A DNA stretch of 64,000 nucleotides, taken from an uncultured Tidjanibacter sp. Lineage in GTDB: Bacteria > Bacteroidota > Bacteroidia > Bacteroidales > Rikenellaceae. The translations under genes were made by a program, and so were the position numbers. The notes under the pieces are model-generated. The model ran no database searches and was not told the DNA's origin. It saw only the letters and a program-made list of their open reading frames with translations. Below are positions 1 to 9,444 of this stretch, one piece after another. Positions within the stretch are counted from its first letter, which is position 1. Each line of letters begins with the position of its first letter. Location: contig CANTVF010000002.1 of assembly GCA_947852905.1 (NCBI GenBank), forward strand, positions 186,001-250,000, read 5' to 3'.

Positions 1-772
1 AACGCGTCAATACCCTGAATCCGTCGCCGAGAGATTCGGCGAGTCGTCTCTTCACCGCCTGCACCCTCTCGCCGTCGTTCACGCGCACAGCCACAGCCGA
101 AGCCCTGCCGCGATAATCGAGCAATTCCTCCGCGAACTCTATCGTGCTGAATATGTAACGGCTGTCGGTTTCGGCATCCAACGAGAACACACCACCGGTA
201 AACAGTCCGTCCGCACTGTAACCGTTTATGGGCAGCAACGGAGAATAATCGCCCCTGCGGGCGGCATATACCTCTATCTGATCGGCAAAACCTACTCGGA
301 TCCCCATGTCGTAAGCGATCCCCTGCCCTACAACAGCCTGCTCCATATCTCCGAAACGGAGTTCGTAATCGCCGCGCGTTACGGTAGTTCTGACTGGCAC
401 CACATACTCGTAACTCGAATCCACGCCACGCAGCACCGCCGCAGTCTGCCGCCCCCGATACTCCAGCAATACGTTCTCTTCAAGGATATACGAGAACGCG
501 CCTACCCCTTCCACCATGACGTGCGCGCTGTCAGCCGCCGATCTGTCGAACACCTTCCCCTGAGCCGGCAATATCATTATGTCCGGATCGAACACCCCGT
601 ACATCTGGCGCACCAGCCCGTTGAATCCGTTGAATACCGAAAGCAGAATCACCATAGCGGCCACAGGGACCCCCACGGCGAAAATGCTGACGCGCGATAT
701 TACGTTTATCACCGACAGCGAATTACGCGAGGAAAGGTATCTGCGTGCGAAAAGCGATGACAGGCGTCCCAC
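1..772 (-). CDS. FtsX-family ABC permease (LolC/LolE-type), partial
   Basis: Membrane subunit of an ABC transporter of the lipoprotein-releasing/FtsX superfamily. In LolCDE such subunits move lipoproteins from the inner membrane to a periplasmic carrier. The minus strand is open from a GTG at 772 to the window edge, giving 257 codons. The N-terminus carries the family pattern FARRYLSSR, then one membrane segment at about residues 28-50 (VAAMVILLSVFNGF), followed by a periplasmic MacB_PCD-like domain (DPDIMILPAQGK, then LRGVD). GTG is chosen because an in-frame stop lies just upstream and no ATG lies between. It begins 10 nt after the rbfA stop, so the two are probably co-transcribed. The C-terminal part with the remaining membrane segments is off the window. 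The FtsX family is secure; the exact substrate is inferred. Confidence 0.85.
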   Translation of the reverse strand, partial: MGRLSSLFARRYLSSRNSLSVINVISRVSIFAVGVPVAAMVILLSVFNGFNGLVRQMYGVFDPDIMILPAQGKVFDRSAADSAHVMVEGVGAFSYILEENVLLEYRGRQTAAVLRGVDSSYEYVVPVRTTVTRGDYELRFGDMEQAVVGQGIAYDMGIRVGFADQIEVYAARRGDYSPLLPINGYSADGLFTGGVFSLDAETDSRYIFSTIEFAEELLDYRGRASAVAVRVNDGERVQAVKRRLAESLGDGFRVLTR

Positions 773-782
773 CGTTAAGGTA

Positions 783-1118
783 CTATTTCAGAAGATTCTC
801 TATATTCTCGATATACTCCAGCGAGTCGTCCAGAAAGAACGACAACTCCGGCACCACCCTGAGCTGGTTGCGGATTCTCTGACCGAGCGCCTTGCGTATC
901 CGCCACTCGTTATCCGTCACGGCCTTCATGACCTGTCCGCTACGGTCGAACGGGAAAACGCTCAGGTACACCTTGGCATACCCCAAATCGGGACTCATAC
1001 GCACCGAGGTCACCGACACCATGGTCCCCTTGACCACATCCGCCGCCTCACGGGTGAATATGTCACTGATGTCCTTCTGTATCTGTTTCGCTACTTTGTT
1101 CTGTCGTGTCGATTCCAT
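783..1118 (-). CDS. rbfA: Ribosome-binding factor A
   Basis: RbfA binds the immature 30S subunit and helps final maturation of the 16S rRNA 5' end, especially at low temperature. The product is 111 residues, the usual length, with the KH-type core: N-terminal basic helix (RQNKVAKQIQKDISDIF), the central strand VTSVRMSPDLGYAKVYLSVF, and the C-terminal pattern LRVVPELSFFLDDSLEY that is typical of the family. The start chosen at 1118 (MESTRQNK) is the one that fits the family; an in-frame ATG further upstream would add 24 non-homologous residues. The 5' end overlaps the end of the upstream barrel-protein gene by 56 bp and the 3' end nearly touches the permease gene, so this looks like one transcription unit. 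Confidence 0.95.
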   Translation of the reverse strand: MESTRQNKVAKQIQKDISDIFTREAADVVKGTMVSVTSVRMSPDLGYAKVYLSVFPFDRSGQVMKAVTDNEWRIRKALGQRIRNQLRVVPELSFFLDDSLEYIENIENLLK

Positions 1119-1893
1119 TATCGTTGTTTTCTCTGTTTTTATTCTTTTTAGCCTCCTTCTCCTGCAAACGGCGCATCTGACGCTCGGCACGACGCTTTAT
1201 GGCTTCAGCCGAGAACGACGGTTTGTGCGGCTCCTTGCCGAGACAGTAGAAAAATCCGAGCGATACGCTCACGTTATCGAGCGGCGAACGCGTAGGATTC
1301 CCGCTGTAGACGGCCTGATTGCGCAGTATGTCGCCATAACTGAAATAGTACCGCGCCTCGAGCATCAACTCCCAGCGGCCTATCATGTAGTTGAAACCTA
1401 TACCGCCGAGAAGACCGTATCCGAGAGGATTGTCCCTCACGAGTTTCATACGATAAACCCCCGACGTAATATCGTCGCCGCGTTTCTGAATATAATAAGA
1501 GTCTATATTATAAGACGCCCATACTCCCAGGTTGAGAAACACTCTCGAACGGTTTTCATTGAAGTTCATATGTATATGCCATATGAACGGAACGTTTATC
1601 GAATTCACCACACGCCTGTAGTAATCTTCCGAATCGAGTCCGGCCTGATTCTGGTAGGCCCTCTGGATAAACTCTATTTCGCCGCCGACGGCACCCACGT
1701 AATTCGTTTCGCCGTAATATTTCCATTGCAGGCCGCCCGACCACATGCCCCACACCATGCGCATGTTGTACCATGACGTAGGTGCGAAACGGCCGTAGCC
1801 GAGTCCCCAGCCGCCGCGAAGACCTATATAATGTTGTGCGCCTGCCGTAAACACGGCCGACGAAAACAACAGAGCTATCAGAAACTTCTTCAT
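1063..1893 (-). CDS. Outer-membrane beta-barrel protein with charged C-terminal tail
   Basis: Predicted small outer-membrane barrel protein of unknown function, 276 residues. A Sec signal peptide covers residues 1-19 (hydrophobic FLIALLFSSAVFTAGA). The body alternates aromatic and polar residues in short strands with glycines between (LRGGWGLGYG, WELMLEARYYFSYG, VSVSLGFFYCLG), as in OmpA-like 8-stranded barrels of Bacteroidota. From about residue 225 the chain turns into a highly charged, Lys/Arg/Glu-rich helix (IKRRAERQMRRLQEKEAKK) and an acidic end; this would sit in the periplasm and could contact peptidoglycan, which is inference. The gene precedes and overlaps rbfA. I do not recognise a named family. 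Confidence 0.75.
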   Translation of the reverse strand: MKKFLIALLFSSAVFTAGAQHYIGLRGGWGLGYGRFAPTSWYNMRMVWGMWSGGLQWKYYGETNYVGAVGGEIEFIQRAYQNQAGLDSEDYYRRVVNSINVPFIWHIHMNFNENRSRVFLNLGVWASYNIDSYYIQKRGDDITSGVYRMKLVRDNPLGYGLLGGIGFNYMIGRWELMLEARYYFSYGDILRNQAVYSGNPTRSPLDNVSVSLGFFYCLGKEPHKPSFSAEAIKRRAERQMRRLQEKEAKKNKNRENNDNGIDTTEQSSETDTEGHQ

Positions 1894-2461
1894 CCAATAC
1901 TATTTTTCTCCCTCGCAGAAATTACCTTCCACTCCTCGCGCTACGGTCCCAAATAACGGAACTTCCCGCCCTGACGAAAACCGTATGCCTCAGACTTACG
2001 GCAGATACGAAACGACCCGCAGAAAGCCGAACTGCGTTTCAACCGCCCGAAACCGTTCCCGCCCGACGATAGGATAAACAGACTTATCAGCAATCCTGCC
2101 CCATAACGGACACCTGCACGGTACACGTCGCGACAGGTATCCTTATCGCATGTTTCATATCCCGAAGCACGGAAACCGCTCCGACACACGGCAATAACCC
2201 CCTATCAGCCACACGACCATCTCGCCACCTACGGCACGGAATCACACAATTTACGGTTTCCGGCCACGCGCATCCAATACAATCGCTTTTATGTCAATCA
2301 AGCTACGTATTAACCGTGCTTTTTTATTTTCCTACGAGGCTCAACATTCCGCGTAACGCCTCAACATTAAAACAACCCGGTTCCCCGGCACATATTATTC
2401 GGTACGCCACCGAATATTCCACACATCCGTCAACGCGACACTCCGACAAACATTCCATGCA
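1894..2461. other. Intergenic, no gene seen
   Basis: This 568-bp gap lies between two minus-strand genes. The open frame at 1941-2189 on the minus strand has no recognisable domain and an unusual amino-acid mix, so I do not call it. The gap must hold the promoter of the barrel-protein/rbfA unit and the end of the lipoprotein transcript, but I found no exact TTG-N19-TAnnTTTG match and no strong terminator hairpin. Confidence 0.5.
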
Positions 2462-4552
2462 TCAGAATCCGCCGCCATTGAATCCGCCCGTCGGATTAAA
2501 CGCTCCTGTACTCTGCGAATTGCGCTGGTTGGCATTCTGTTGCTGCTTTTTCTTGGCCTTCTCGATCCTCTCCTCCAGCAGACGTTGCGCCCTGACTATC
2601 TCCTGTTTACGCAGCTGTTCGCGAATATCCATGATATCGAGCGGTTTGAAAAGATCGTTCATATCGACTCGTATCTCTATCTCCCAGTTCGCCTTCATGG
2701 CTATCAGGTCGTTGCCGTTATCGGGAATGTACAGCTCCACACGTTCGGGCTGCCGGTGTGCTATGACATCGCCGCTGTCCCACTCGCCGTTGCTGTTCAG
2801 ATCCTCCACCACTCTCAGTTTCACATCCCCCGGACTGATATAACGGAACGTATGAGTACCCGTACGAGCATACTTTCGCTCCTGTAACACCTTGTCGTTA
2901 CTACCGAGCAGTTGCAAGATATAGTTGCTCTCCGGAGTTTTTCCGACTACGCTGACAGTCAACATTCCGAACTTGTCCGGCGACAATATCGAAAATTCCG
3001 ACTTTATGGAGTCGTTCCTCTGGCCGGCAATATTCAGGAACACACTGTCGGGTATCACGATACGGTACTTCTGTTCAGGTTGCCACTGCGCCGAAATTAT
3101 CCATTTGCGCATATCCACGGAATCCTGCGATATATCGTAACGCACACGGTACATATCCTCGTTCTCGCCGAGTCTCACCAGCGATATGCGCGCGCTGTCC
3201 ATCTGCACTATAGGATAGTCGAAACTTATGGAGATGTTCTCTTCCGGATTGACATCGCCCTTGGCGCTCAGATTATATTTGAACGGATTGGGCTTCGCCG
3301 GCGGAGTATACTCCTCGCCAGCCTCCTCGGCACGCTGACGCTCCTTCTCTTCCTTCTCCCGCTCGCGTTCCTCCTCTTTGGTCTCGAAATATTTCCAGAA
3401 CAACGCCAACTTATCGGTATTCTGTACGAGATTGTTTATACTGTCGTGTTTAAGGTATGTGATACGCCCTTTGATAGTATCGGGCAACTGGTCGCCCGGA
3501 ACATTGAGCCACAGGTTTATGGTATCCCTGCCGCGCGTCACATATTCCGTAATGATCTGCGAAGAATCTATACCTTCGAGTACGAGGGAATCTATCTGCG
3601 GATATGGAGCGTTGAAATACAGCTCTATCTTATACTGGTCGGGACGCTTCTGCTCGGCAAGATTCTGGCGCTTGAACTGCTTGTCCATGAACATCCGCAA
3701 ATATATCTGCGGCTCGGCGGTCATATACATACGTGTGGTATCGTACCATGCCATGAAGTCGGGCATATCCGAAGGATTGTAAACCCCGTCGAGGAAACCG
3801 ACCTGATCGACACCCGGCTCATACGTAAAGTTGCCGTTGGTGTCCTCTATGGCATATACCTTGTAATCCACGGGCTTGAGATTCTGGGCTATGAATATGC
3901 CGTTGTTCTCGGCGCGAGCTATGAAGTCTGGTTGCACCTTGAACAGCGTGGAATCGTAAGCCGGCAACGAATCCGGACGCCCCTCCTCGAAAAGCCTCAG
4001 ATAAGGCCCTGTCGTGAAAATCGAATCGGTGGCTTCATAAAAGTAGATGAGCGTCTTCCCGGCGCTGTCCTTTTTATAGGCGTCCACGGTATAGCCGGAC
4101 ATGAACATTGAATCGACATAGTCACCCGTAGAGAACACGTACCTGAAACCGTTGAGCGGATTACCCTCGTTGTTGTCGCGTATGCTGCTGCCGAAATTAA
4201 GCACATACGTCGTATTCGGTCTCAACGTATCCTGTATATCTATCTGCACTCCGCGCCCTTTTATAAGTAATTGCGGCTTCTTCTTCATGGCCGGCGAAGT
4301 GAAAAACTCCTTCTGCTGGTCCTTGAGCTGCACGAATTCGTCGAAAGTGATATATATACGTGTATTACCCACCGTATCGACACCCGTGGTATTGAAAGCC
4401 GGCGTAGCGCCCATGACATTGGGCGGCAGAGTGTCTTTCGGTCCTCCCTGCGGATTGCCTATGTTGGCGCAGCGCCATAAAAAAGCCGTACTGAACAATA
4501 CCAGTACCGCACCGGTCAATACCGTTCTAGCATGTGGTATTCCTGATCTCAT
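2462..4552 (-). CDS. Ig-like domain lipoprotein
   Basis: Large predicted surface or periplasmic lipoprotein of 696 residues with an N-terminal Ig-like (Big_5/SbsA-type) domain, a family widespread in Bacteroidota. After a hydrophobic leader, Cys28 (FLWRC) is the likely lipidated residue; the lipobox is atypical because Trp-Arg precede Cys. The stretch after it (NIGNPQGGPKDTLPP) is the hallmark of this family, followed by the Ig-like signature (ITFDEFVQL, DTLRPNTTYVLNFG). The middle contains a Glu/Arg-rich coiled segment (EEEREREKEEKERQR) at about residues 395-415. The C-terminus is again basic and helical, with Gln/Asn-rich and Gly-rich tail. It is the last gene of the minus-strand run that starts at 9444. 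The role is unknown; family members are linked to the cell envelope. Confidence 0.8.
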   Translation of the reverse strand: MRSGIPHARTVLTGAVLVLFSTAFLWRCANIGNPQGGPKDTLPPNVMGATPAFNTTGVDTVGNTRIYITFDEFVQLKDQQKEFFTSPAMKKKPQLLIKGRGVQIDIQDTLRPNTTYVLNFGSSIRDNNEGNPLNGFRYVFSTGDYVDSMFMSGYTVDAYKKDSAGKTLIYFYEATDSIFTTGPYLRLFEEGRPDSLPAYDSTLFKVQPDFIARAENNGIFIAQNLKPVDYKVYAIEDTNGNFTYEPGVDQVGFLDGVYNPSDMPDFMAWYDTTRMYMTAEPQIYLRMFMDKQFKRQNLAEQKRPDQYKIELYFNAPYPQIDSLVLEGIDSSQIITEYVTRGRDTINLWLNVPGDQLPDTIKGRITYLKHDSINNLVQNTDKLALFWKYFETKEEEREREKEEKERQRAEEAGEEYTPPAKPNPFKYNLSAKGDVNPEENISISFDYPIVQMDSARISLVRLGENEDMYRVRYDISQDSVDMRKWIISAQWQPEQKYRIVIPDSVFLNIAGQRNDSIKSEFSILSPDKFGMLTVSVVGKTPESNYILQLLGSNDKVLQERKYARTGTHTFRYISPGDVKLRVVEDLNSNGEWDSGDVIAHRQPERVELYIPDNGNDLIAMKANWEIEIRVDMNDLFKPLDIMDIREQLRKQEIVRAQRLLEERIEKAKKKQQQNANQRNSQSTGAFNPTGGFNGGGF

Positions 4553-4653
4553 CTAATATTATATAGTCACCAGCTTATCAACACTTTCTCCCATTCCGGA
4601 CATTTCGCACGTCTATGTTACGACTTCCGCTACGGCATTCCCGACACAGTAAT

Positions 4654-5688
4654 TTACTGTTCAGGCGCCGGCTCGACAGGGTCTTCCGGGGTTTCCGGCT
4701 CCTCTGTCTGCGGCCATTCGTAATAAACGGTCCACTTTTCGAACGTCGTCTCCTCCTTCTGACTGCGCAGATCGAACATCACGCGGCTTTCGGACGTCTC
4801 CGGATTATCGCTCAGATCGAGAAAACAGCAGGCATACATCTTCACATCGTCGCCTGCGGGATCGACATCGTTATAGACTACGAGCATGACCTTATCCGAA
4901 GCGAGATTCATGAACAGTCCGTCCGAGTTCCATTGTCCCTGCACATCGAAGTCGAACTTCTCGTAATCGGCATCGCCGCCGTCCCCGGTGGCATCGTCCC
5001 TCTTTTTCTCGGCTATTCCCTGCCGCGCCTCCTCCCACGAGGTCACGCGACCGCCGTTGGCCTTATCGAAGCCGTAAAAGGCATAACATTTGGCCTGTCC
5101 GAGTATCTCCGACGACCCGGAACCGCTCTTCCACACCGACGGAATGATTTCCAGATCGGTGTCTATAGGTATCTTGACGTCGCCGTAACCGTAAAATTTC
5201 CACGGTTTCTTGACGACAGGCTCCTCCTGTCCCTCCTTCCAGTCCAGCGGCGCGAACTTCAACGTCACGTACATGTTCGGCAGATTAGGGACCACATTGG
5301 CATCGCCCGTGGCATACATGGGATAATTGTTGTCGGCCACCACTAGCATTACCGGCGACTTGGTAAACGCGAAACGGAATATGTTGCCGTCCTCTCCTTC
5401 GCCCACTGTGGTCATGTCGTAAGCACGCGTATTCTCGGGATTGCCGACGGCACTGATTATTCCCGCGCGGGCATTCTCTATCGAGGTCACTTCCCACTTT
5501 TCGGGATCGGCGAAAAAAGCGTACACACTCGCGGTAGTCAACGGTATAGGATCCTTCACGCTCTTGCGCTCCTGCCAGACCACCGTAAGGTTATACGAAG
5601 TGTCTGTCACCACCTTGGCACACGACATACCCGCAACGATACATATCGCCGCCACAACTCCCAAACAAACACGCATTCTCATATTCAT
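4654..5688 (-). CDS. Hypothetical lipoprotein
   Basis: A 344-residue exported protein with a lipoprotein signal: hydrophobic VCLGVVAAICIVAG followed by MSC at about residue 23. The rest is soluble with several beta-rich segments (YNLTVVWQER, NIFRFAFTKSPVMLVVADN, SDKVMLVVYNDVDP) and ends in a Glu/Pro-rich tail (EEPETPEDPVEPAPEQ). Two related blocks are visible, each containing the pattern VMLVV followed by N/D residues, which suggests two tandem similar domains. I do not recognise the family. It sits 26 bp after folK in the same direction and 101 bp before the Ig-like lipoprotein gene. Confidence 0.7.
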   Translation of the reverse strand: MNMRMRVCLGVVAAICIVAGMSCAKVVTDTSYNLTVVWQERKSVKDPIPLTTASVYAFFADPEKWEVTSIENARAGIISAVGNPENTRAYDMTTVGEGEDGNIFRFAFTKSPVMLVVADNNYPMYATGDANVVPNLPNMYVTLKFAPLDWKEGQEEPVVKKPWKFYGYGDVKIPIDTDLEIIPSVWKSGSGSSEILGQAKCYAFYGFDKANGGRVTSWEEARQGIAEKKRDDATGDGGDADYEKFDFDVQGQWNSDGLFMNLASDKVMLVVYNDVDPAGDDVKMYACCFLDLSDNPETSESRVMFDLRSQKEETTFEKWTVYYEWPQTEEPETPEDPVEPAPEQ

Positions 5689-5714
5689 GCCGCCACGTTT
5701 AACACTCCTTGTTT

Positions 5715-6212
5715 TCAGGCTCGGCCGGCCGACAGTGCAGCCCTGAGTTCCTCGACGGTCTTTCCGAGTACGGGATGCACCTTGTGCGGCGCGATCTCGC
5801 TCAACGGCGCCAATACGAAATCCCTATCCTGCATCAACGGGTGCGGCAATTTCAGACTCGGAGTATCCATAATCAGATCGTCGTAGAATATTATGTCTAT
5901 GTCTATGATTCTCGACGAATATGCCTCGCCAGTACGGGCTTTCTCCACAGCTTCGGCATCACGGTCGCGTCCCAGCTCCACCTCTATCTTCTGAACTGCC
6001 TGCAACAGCTCCTCCGGCGAAAGGTCGGTATCCACCTCCATGGCCTGATTCTGAAACTCCTGCGCGGCCGAAAAGCCCCATGCGGGACTATCGTAAACGT
6101 GAGAACAACGCAGGACTATCCCTATATAGTTGTTTATCAACTGCTGGGCATGTCTGAGGCGCGGCTTGACGTCGCCTATGTTACCGCCCGTTATTATAAT
6201 AGCTCTTGCCAT
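5715..6212 (-). CDS. folK: 2-amino-4-hydroxy-6-hydroxymethyldihydropteridine pyrophosphokinase
   Basis: HPPK transfers pyrophosphate from ATP to 6-hydroxymethyl-7,8-dihydropterin in folate synthesis. The 165-residue product matches the family length. Visible signatures are the N-terminal GGNIGD, the pterin-binding YDSPAWGF, the RIIDIDIIFYDD metal/ATP site with its DxD, and the closing LPHPLMQDRDFVLAPL, where HP and RxFVLxPL are invariant. The start at 6212 (MARAIII) is preferred over an upstream in-frame ATG because the conserved first strand begins there. It lies 48 bp downstream of the delta' subunit gene and is probably co-transcribed with it. Confidence 0.95.
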   Translation of the reverse strand: MARAIIITGGNIGDVKPRLRHAQQLINNYIGIVLRCSHVYDSPAWGFSAAQEFQNQAMEVDTDLSPEELLQAVQKIEVELGRDRDAEAVEKARTGEAYSSRIIDIDIIFYDDLIMDTPSLKLPHPLMQDRDFVLAPLSEIAPHKVHPVLGKTVEELRAALSAGRA

Positions 6213-6260
6213 AACGATTCGTTTAAAGGCCTGCACACGGATTCTTACCGCATCGGCCTG

Positions 6261-7400
6261 TCATTTTATGCGCCCTATCAACTTACTCACCGACAGGGCG
6301 TAATGCGTAAAAATTATCTTTGCGTTACCGTTCTGGCTTATATGCAACAGAGCGGTCCGGTTCTCTTCCACCAGACGCTCTATGTTATGGTTGCCTATGA
6401 ACGGGGCGAATTTCATGCAGAAATCGCGCTCCTGCCCCCAAAGATAAGATATATTTTCCATTCCGGCGGCTATCATGTAACTTTCGCGAAGCATGGCCGT
6501 CGCATATGTAAGGAAACGTTTCTGACTCTCCCGGCCCGACGCCGCCATATTCTCGGCCCATTCGAGCAGATCGAGATGCCGGTCGCCGTAACCGAGCCGC
6601 ATCAGGGATGCGAAATTGTCGAAATCCTCGTCGGTACTGCCGTCACGGTCGCGCGAAGCGATACGTCCCGCCTCGATCAAATCGCCCGCCGAAAGCCTCG
6701 CCACAGCTGCTGCCTTGTTCGCATCCATCCCTTCGTACGACATGAGATAACTCTCCAAGGAAACGGTATCCAGACGCGGCACGGCCACCTCCTGTACCCT
6801 CGAAATGATAGTCGGCAACAACTGTCCCGGCGCGACGGATACCAGCAGGAACAGCGTCTTCTTCCACGGCTCCTCCAATATCTTCAACAGACCGTTGGCC
6901 GCCTCCGCACCCATTTTTTCCGGCAGCCATATAAGCACCGTCTTATACTCGCCTTCGAACGCCTTGAACGACAGTTTGCGGATCACCTCGTCGGCCTCAC
7001 GCTTGGCTATCATACCCTGTTGGTTTTCGAGTCCTATCTTGTCGTACCACATGCGCTCGTCGAAATATCCTCCCGTCGCAGCCACAAGTTCGCGCCAACG
7101 CGGAAGGAAATTATCGCTCAACAGTTTCGAGCCACCTCCCGTCGAATTGGTCGGAAATACGAAATGCAGATCGGGATGTACCAGTCCGGCCATCTTGACG
7201 CACTGCGGACACACTCCGCAGCTGTCGCCGTCACGATGATCGCGGCAGTTCAGGTATTGCACGTATGCCAAAGCGAGCGGCAACGTTCCCGCGCCGCACG
7301 TTCCGGTAAATATCTGGGCATGGCTAACACGCCCCTCGTCGGCACCCCGGCGGAGCATCGATTTCAAATCGTCCTGCCCTATGACATCTGCAAACCTCAT
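6261..7400 (-). CDS. holB: DNA polymerase III delta' subunit
   Basis: The delta' subunit is the rigid stator of the clamp loader that places the sliding clamp on DNA. The 379-residue protein begins with the clamp-loader pattern FADVIGQDDLKSML. The P-loop region (residues 33-40, GTCGAGTL) lacks the Lys-Ser/Thr of an active Walker A, as expected for a delta' that does not hydrolyse ATP. A four-cysteine zinc site follows (Cys52, 61, 64, 67). Later come ANGLLKILEEP and the TIISRVQ sensor motif with the SRC-type arginine. The start at 7400 fits the conserved N-terminus; a longer open frame upstream overlaps dut and is rejected. It is 44 bp downstream of dut. Confidence 0.9.
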   Translation of the reverse strand: MRFADVIGQDDLKSMLRRGADEGRVSHAQIFTGTCGAGTLPLALAYVQYLNCRDHRDGDSCGVCPQCVKMAGLVHPDLHFVFPTNSTGGGSKLLSDNFLPRWRELVAATGGYFDERMWYDKIGLENQQGMIAKREADEVIRKLSFKAFEGEYKTVLIWLPEKMGAEAANGLLKILEEPWKKTLFLLVSVAPGQLLPTIISRVQEVAVPRLDTVSLESYLMSYEGMDANKAAAVARLSAGDLIEAGRIASRDRDGSTDEDFDNFASLMRLGYGDRHLDLLEWAENMAASGRESQKRFLTYATAMLRESYMIAAGMENISYLWGQERDFCMKFAPFIGNHNIERLVEENRTALLHISQNGNAKIIFTHYALSVSKLIGRIK

Positions 7401-7444
7401 GCCCTTAAAAACTATTCCGCAAACGTATCCTTTCCAGCCGATAA

Positions 7445-7876
7445 TCAGCGCCCGGTAGATCCGAAACCTCCCGCACCGCGTTCGGTATCCGACAGCTCCC
7501 CGACAGCATCCCACTCGATACGCTCATGCGAGGCCAGCACCAACTGTGCTATGCGTTCTCCGGGCTTCACCTCGAACGCTTCGTCGGAAAGATTGACGAG
7601 AATGACCTTAATCTCGCCGCGGTAATCGGCATCTATAGTTCCCGGAGAATTAAGCACCGTAATCCCGTGCTTGGCGGCAAGCCCGCTCCGCGGACGCACC
7701 TGTATCTCGTAACCGGCAGGTATCTCTACGAACAGCCCCGTAGGTATCATGGCCCTGCCCAACGGCTCTATAACCACGCTTTCTTCCATGGCAGCCGTCA
7801 CATCCATGCCGGCGGCCAACGGTGTCTGATAATTGGGCAACTCCCGGCCCGATCTGTTTATAACTTTAACGATCAT
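7445..7876 (-). CDS. dut: dUTP diphosphatase
   Basis: Hydrolyses dUTP to dUMP and pyrophosphate, which limits uracil in DNA and feeds dTMP synthesis. The 143-residue product has all five motifs of the trimeric dUTPase family: AGMDVTA (motif 1), RSGLAAKHG (motif 2, PRSGL with uridine-binding Ser), [13 protein letters not shown] (motif 3 with catalytic Asp), [10 protein letters not shown] (motif 4) and the flexible C-terminal GFGSTG (motif 5). It lies between the flippase and delta' genes in the same direction. Confidence 0.97.
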   Translation of the reverse strand: MIVKVINRSGRELPNYQTPLAAGMDVTAAMEESVVIEPLGRAMIPTGLFVEIPAGYEIQVRPRSGLAAKHGITVLNSPGTIDADYRGEIKVILVNLSDEAFEVKPGERIAQLVLASHERIEWDAVGELSDTERGAGGFGSTGR

Positions 7877-7950
7877 AACGTCTACTTATTTTCCATATAT
7901 TATTCCGAAACGACCGGCACGCAGTCAAACCACCGCCATATCGCACGTTC

Positions 7951-9444
7951 TCACCTGCGTCGCAATACCGATTTCAGCAGCCCCGCCACATCTATCCCCT
8001 CGCGCCGCACGGCGTAAACTGCAAATATAACCACTAACGCAAAATATATCAAATACCTCGCCCAGACTGCCGCGCCGCCGCACGCGAGACCGATTCCGTA
8101 AAGCGCCGCGCCCAACAGGAAATACAATCCGATACCCTTCATATCGTACGGCACCGGATAATGCCTGCGGTTGAGGAAATAGCTGACCACCACCATGGAA
8201 AACTCGCATATGAGACGCGCAACGGCAGCTCCCACATACCCGAACACCGGGACGAGCATTATGTTGAACACAACGGTGAACACCAGCCCCGTACACGTCA
8301 CGTAAAGCGCATATTTCGTAGCTCCGGTCTGTTTATACCAAAACGAAAGATTCAATACTATTCCGGAGAACATGTTGGACAGCAGCACTACGGGCAGTAT
8401 TTCGCCGCCCTGCCGGAACGTCCGTCCGAGCAGCAGCAACACCACGTCGCGATAAAACGCTATCACGAGGAATATCATGATAGAAACTATGATGAAATAC
8501 TTCAACGCCTGCGCATTGGCCTTCAGAAAATCCTCCTTCTTGAACTCCGCCAGAAAGAACGGCTCGGCCGCCAGACGATACATGGAAGTGAACAGTGTCA
8601 TCACCACGCCGAGTTTCAGCACCGCACCGTAAATTCCGAGTTGCGCCTTGGCTTCCTCAGGACTGCCCGGCAGCAGCCACAGCAACATCTGACGGTCTAT
8701 AAACTCGTTGGCCGTACCTGCGATACCGCTCAGCAGCAACGGCAGACTGTACAGCAACATGGTACGCGCCGTCCGAGAGTCTATACGCGGCACGATACCC
8801 CTGTTAAGAGGCAACAGACACAACAGAGTCACCACGCTCGCCACGAGGTTGGCGATAAGCACATATCCCGGCCCCATATCCGGACGATAGAGCCACCCCA
8901 GCGCAGCCGTGTCGGCAAGCGACGGCAACGCACCGAAAAAGAACAGACACAGCAACACGTTCACCACTACCGACAACAGCCTCAATCCGACATACATTAT
9001 CGAACGCCCCTGTTCCCTCAACCGTGCGAACGGCAACGCGGCCAGCGCATCCACAGTTATGATGGCGGCCGTTATCCATATGTAAGAGGGATAATCCTCA
9101 TACGTCATGGCACGGGCTATCGGCTTGTTGAAACACAATACCGCAATGAAAAACGCCACCGCAGCGAGACCGACAGTCCCCCACGCCGTAGCGAAAACGC
9201 GCTTTTTCTCAGCCTCGTCCGACGCCTTTCCGGAAAAGCGGAAAAACCCCGATTCCAATCCCATGGTAAGCACCACGAGCAGAAACGGAATAATGGCGTA
9301 AAAATGGGTGACGACACCGTAATCCACCTCGCACAACTTGCGCGTGAGGTAAGGAGTAAGCAGGAAATTAAGGAACTTGCCGAGCATCGTACTGATCCCG
9401 TAGATCACCGTCTGCCCGGCAAGTTTACGCATCACGTCTGACAT
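7951..9444 (-). CDS. Polysaccharide flippase (MATE/Wzx-like, MurJ superfamily)
   Basis: Integral membrane protein of 497 residues with 12-14 hydrophobic segments spread over its whole length. It starts with the polysaccharide-synthase pattern RKLAGQTVIYGISTMLGKFLNFLLTPYLTR, which is diagnostic of the Wzx/MATE-like oligosaccharide flippases. Such proteins move lipid-linked sugars across the inner membrane. No glycosyltransferase lies beside it; instead it is 75 bp upstream of dut, so it probably serves a general envelope glycan rather than a local capsule locus. That last point is inference. As first gene of the run it should carry the main promoter, but no exact consensus was found upstream. 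Confidence 0.88.
   Translation of the reverse strand: MSDVMRKLAGQTVIYGISTMLGKFLNFLLTPYLTRKLCEVDYGVVTHFYAIIPFLLVVLTMGLESGFFRFSGKASDEAEKKRVFATAWGTVGLAAVAFFIAVLCFNKPIARAMTYEDYPSYIWITAAIITVDALAALPFARLREQGRSIMYVGLRLLSVVVNVLLCLFFFGALPSLADTAALGWLYRPDMGPGYVLIANLVASVVTLLCLLPLNRGIVPRIDSRTARTMLLYSLPLLLSGIAGTANEFIDRQMLLWLLPGSPEEAKAQLGIYGAVLKLGVVMTLFTSMYRLAAEPFFLAEFKKEDFLKANAQALKYFIIVSIMIFLVIAFYRDVVLLLLGRTFRQGGEILPVVLLSNMFSGIVLNLSFWYKQTGATKYALYVTCTGLVFTVVFNIMLVPVFGYVGAAVARLICEFSMVVVSYFLNRRHYPVPYDMKGIGLYFLLGAALYGIGLACGGAAVWARYLIYFALVVIFAVYAVRREGIDVAGLLKSVLRRR

Noticed and set aside
1941..2189. 82-codon minus-strand frame in the first long gap
   Set aside because: Cys/Arg/Gly-rich without any recognisable pattern.
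5709..7625. 638-codon open frame on the plus strand
   Set aside because: Shadow of folK, delta' and dut genes, which have clear motifs on the other strand.
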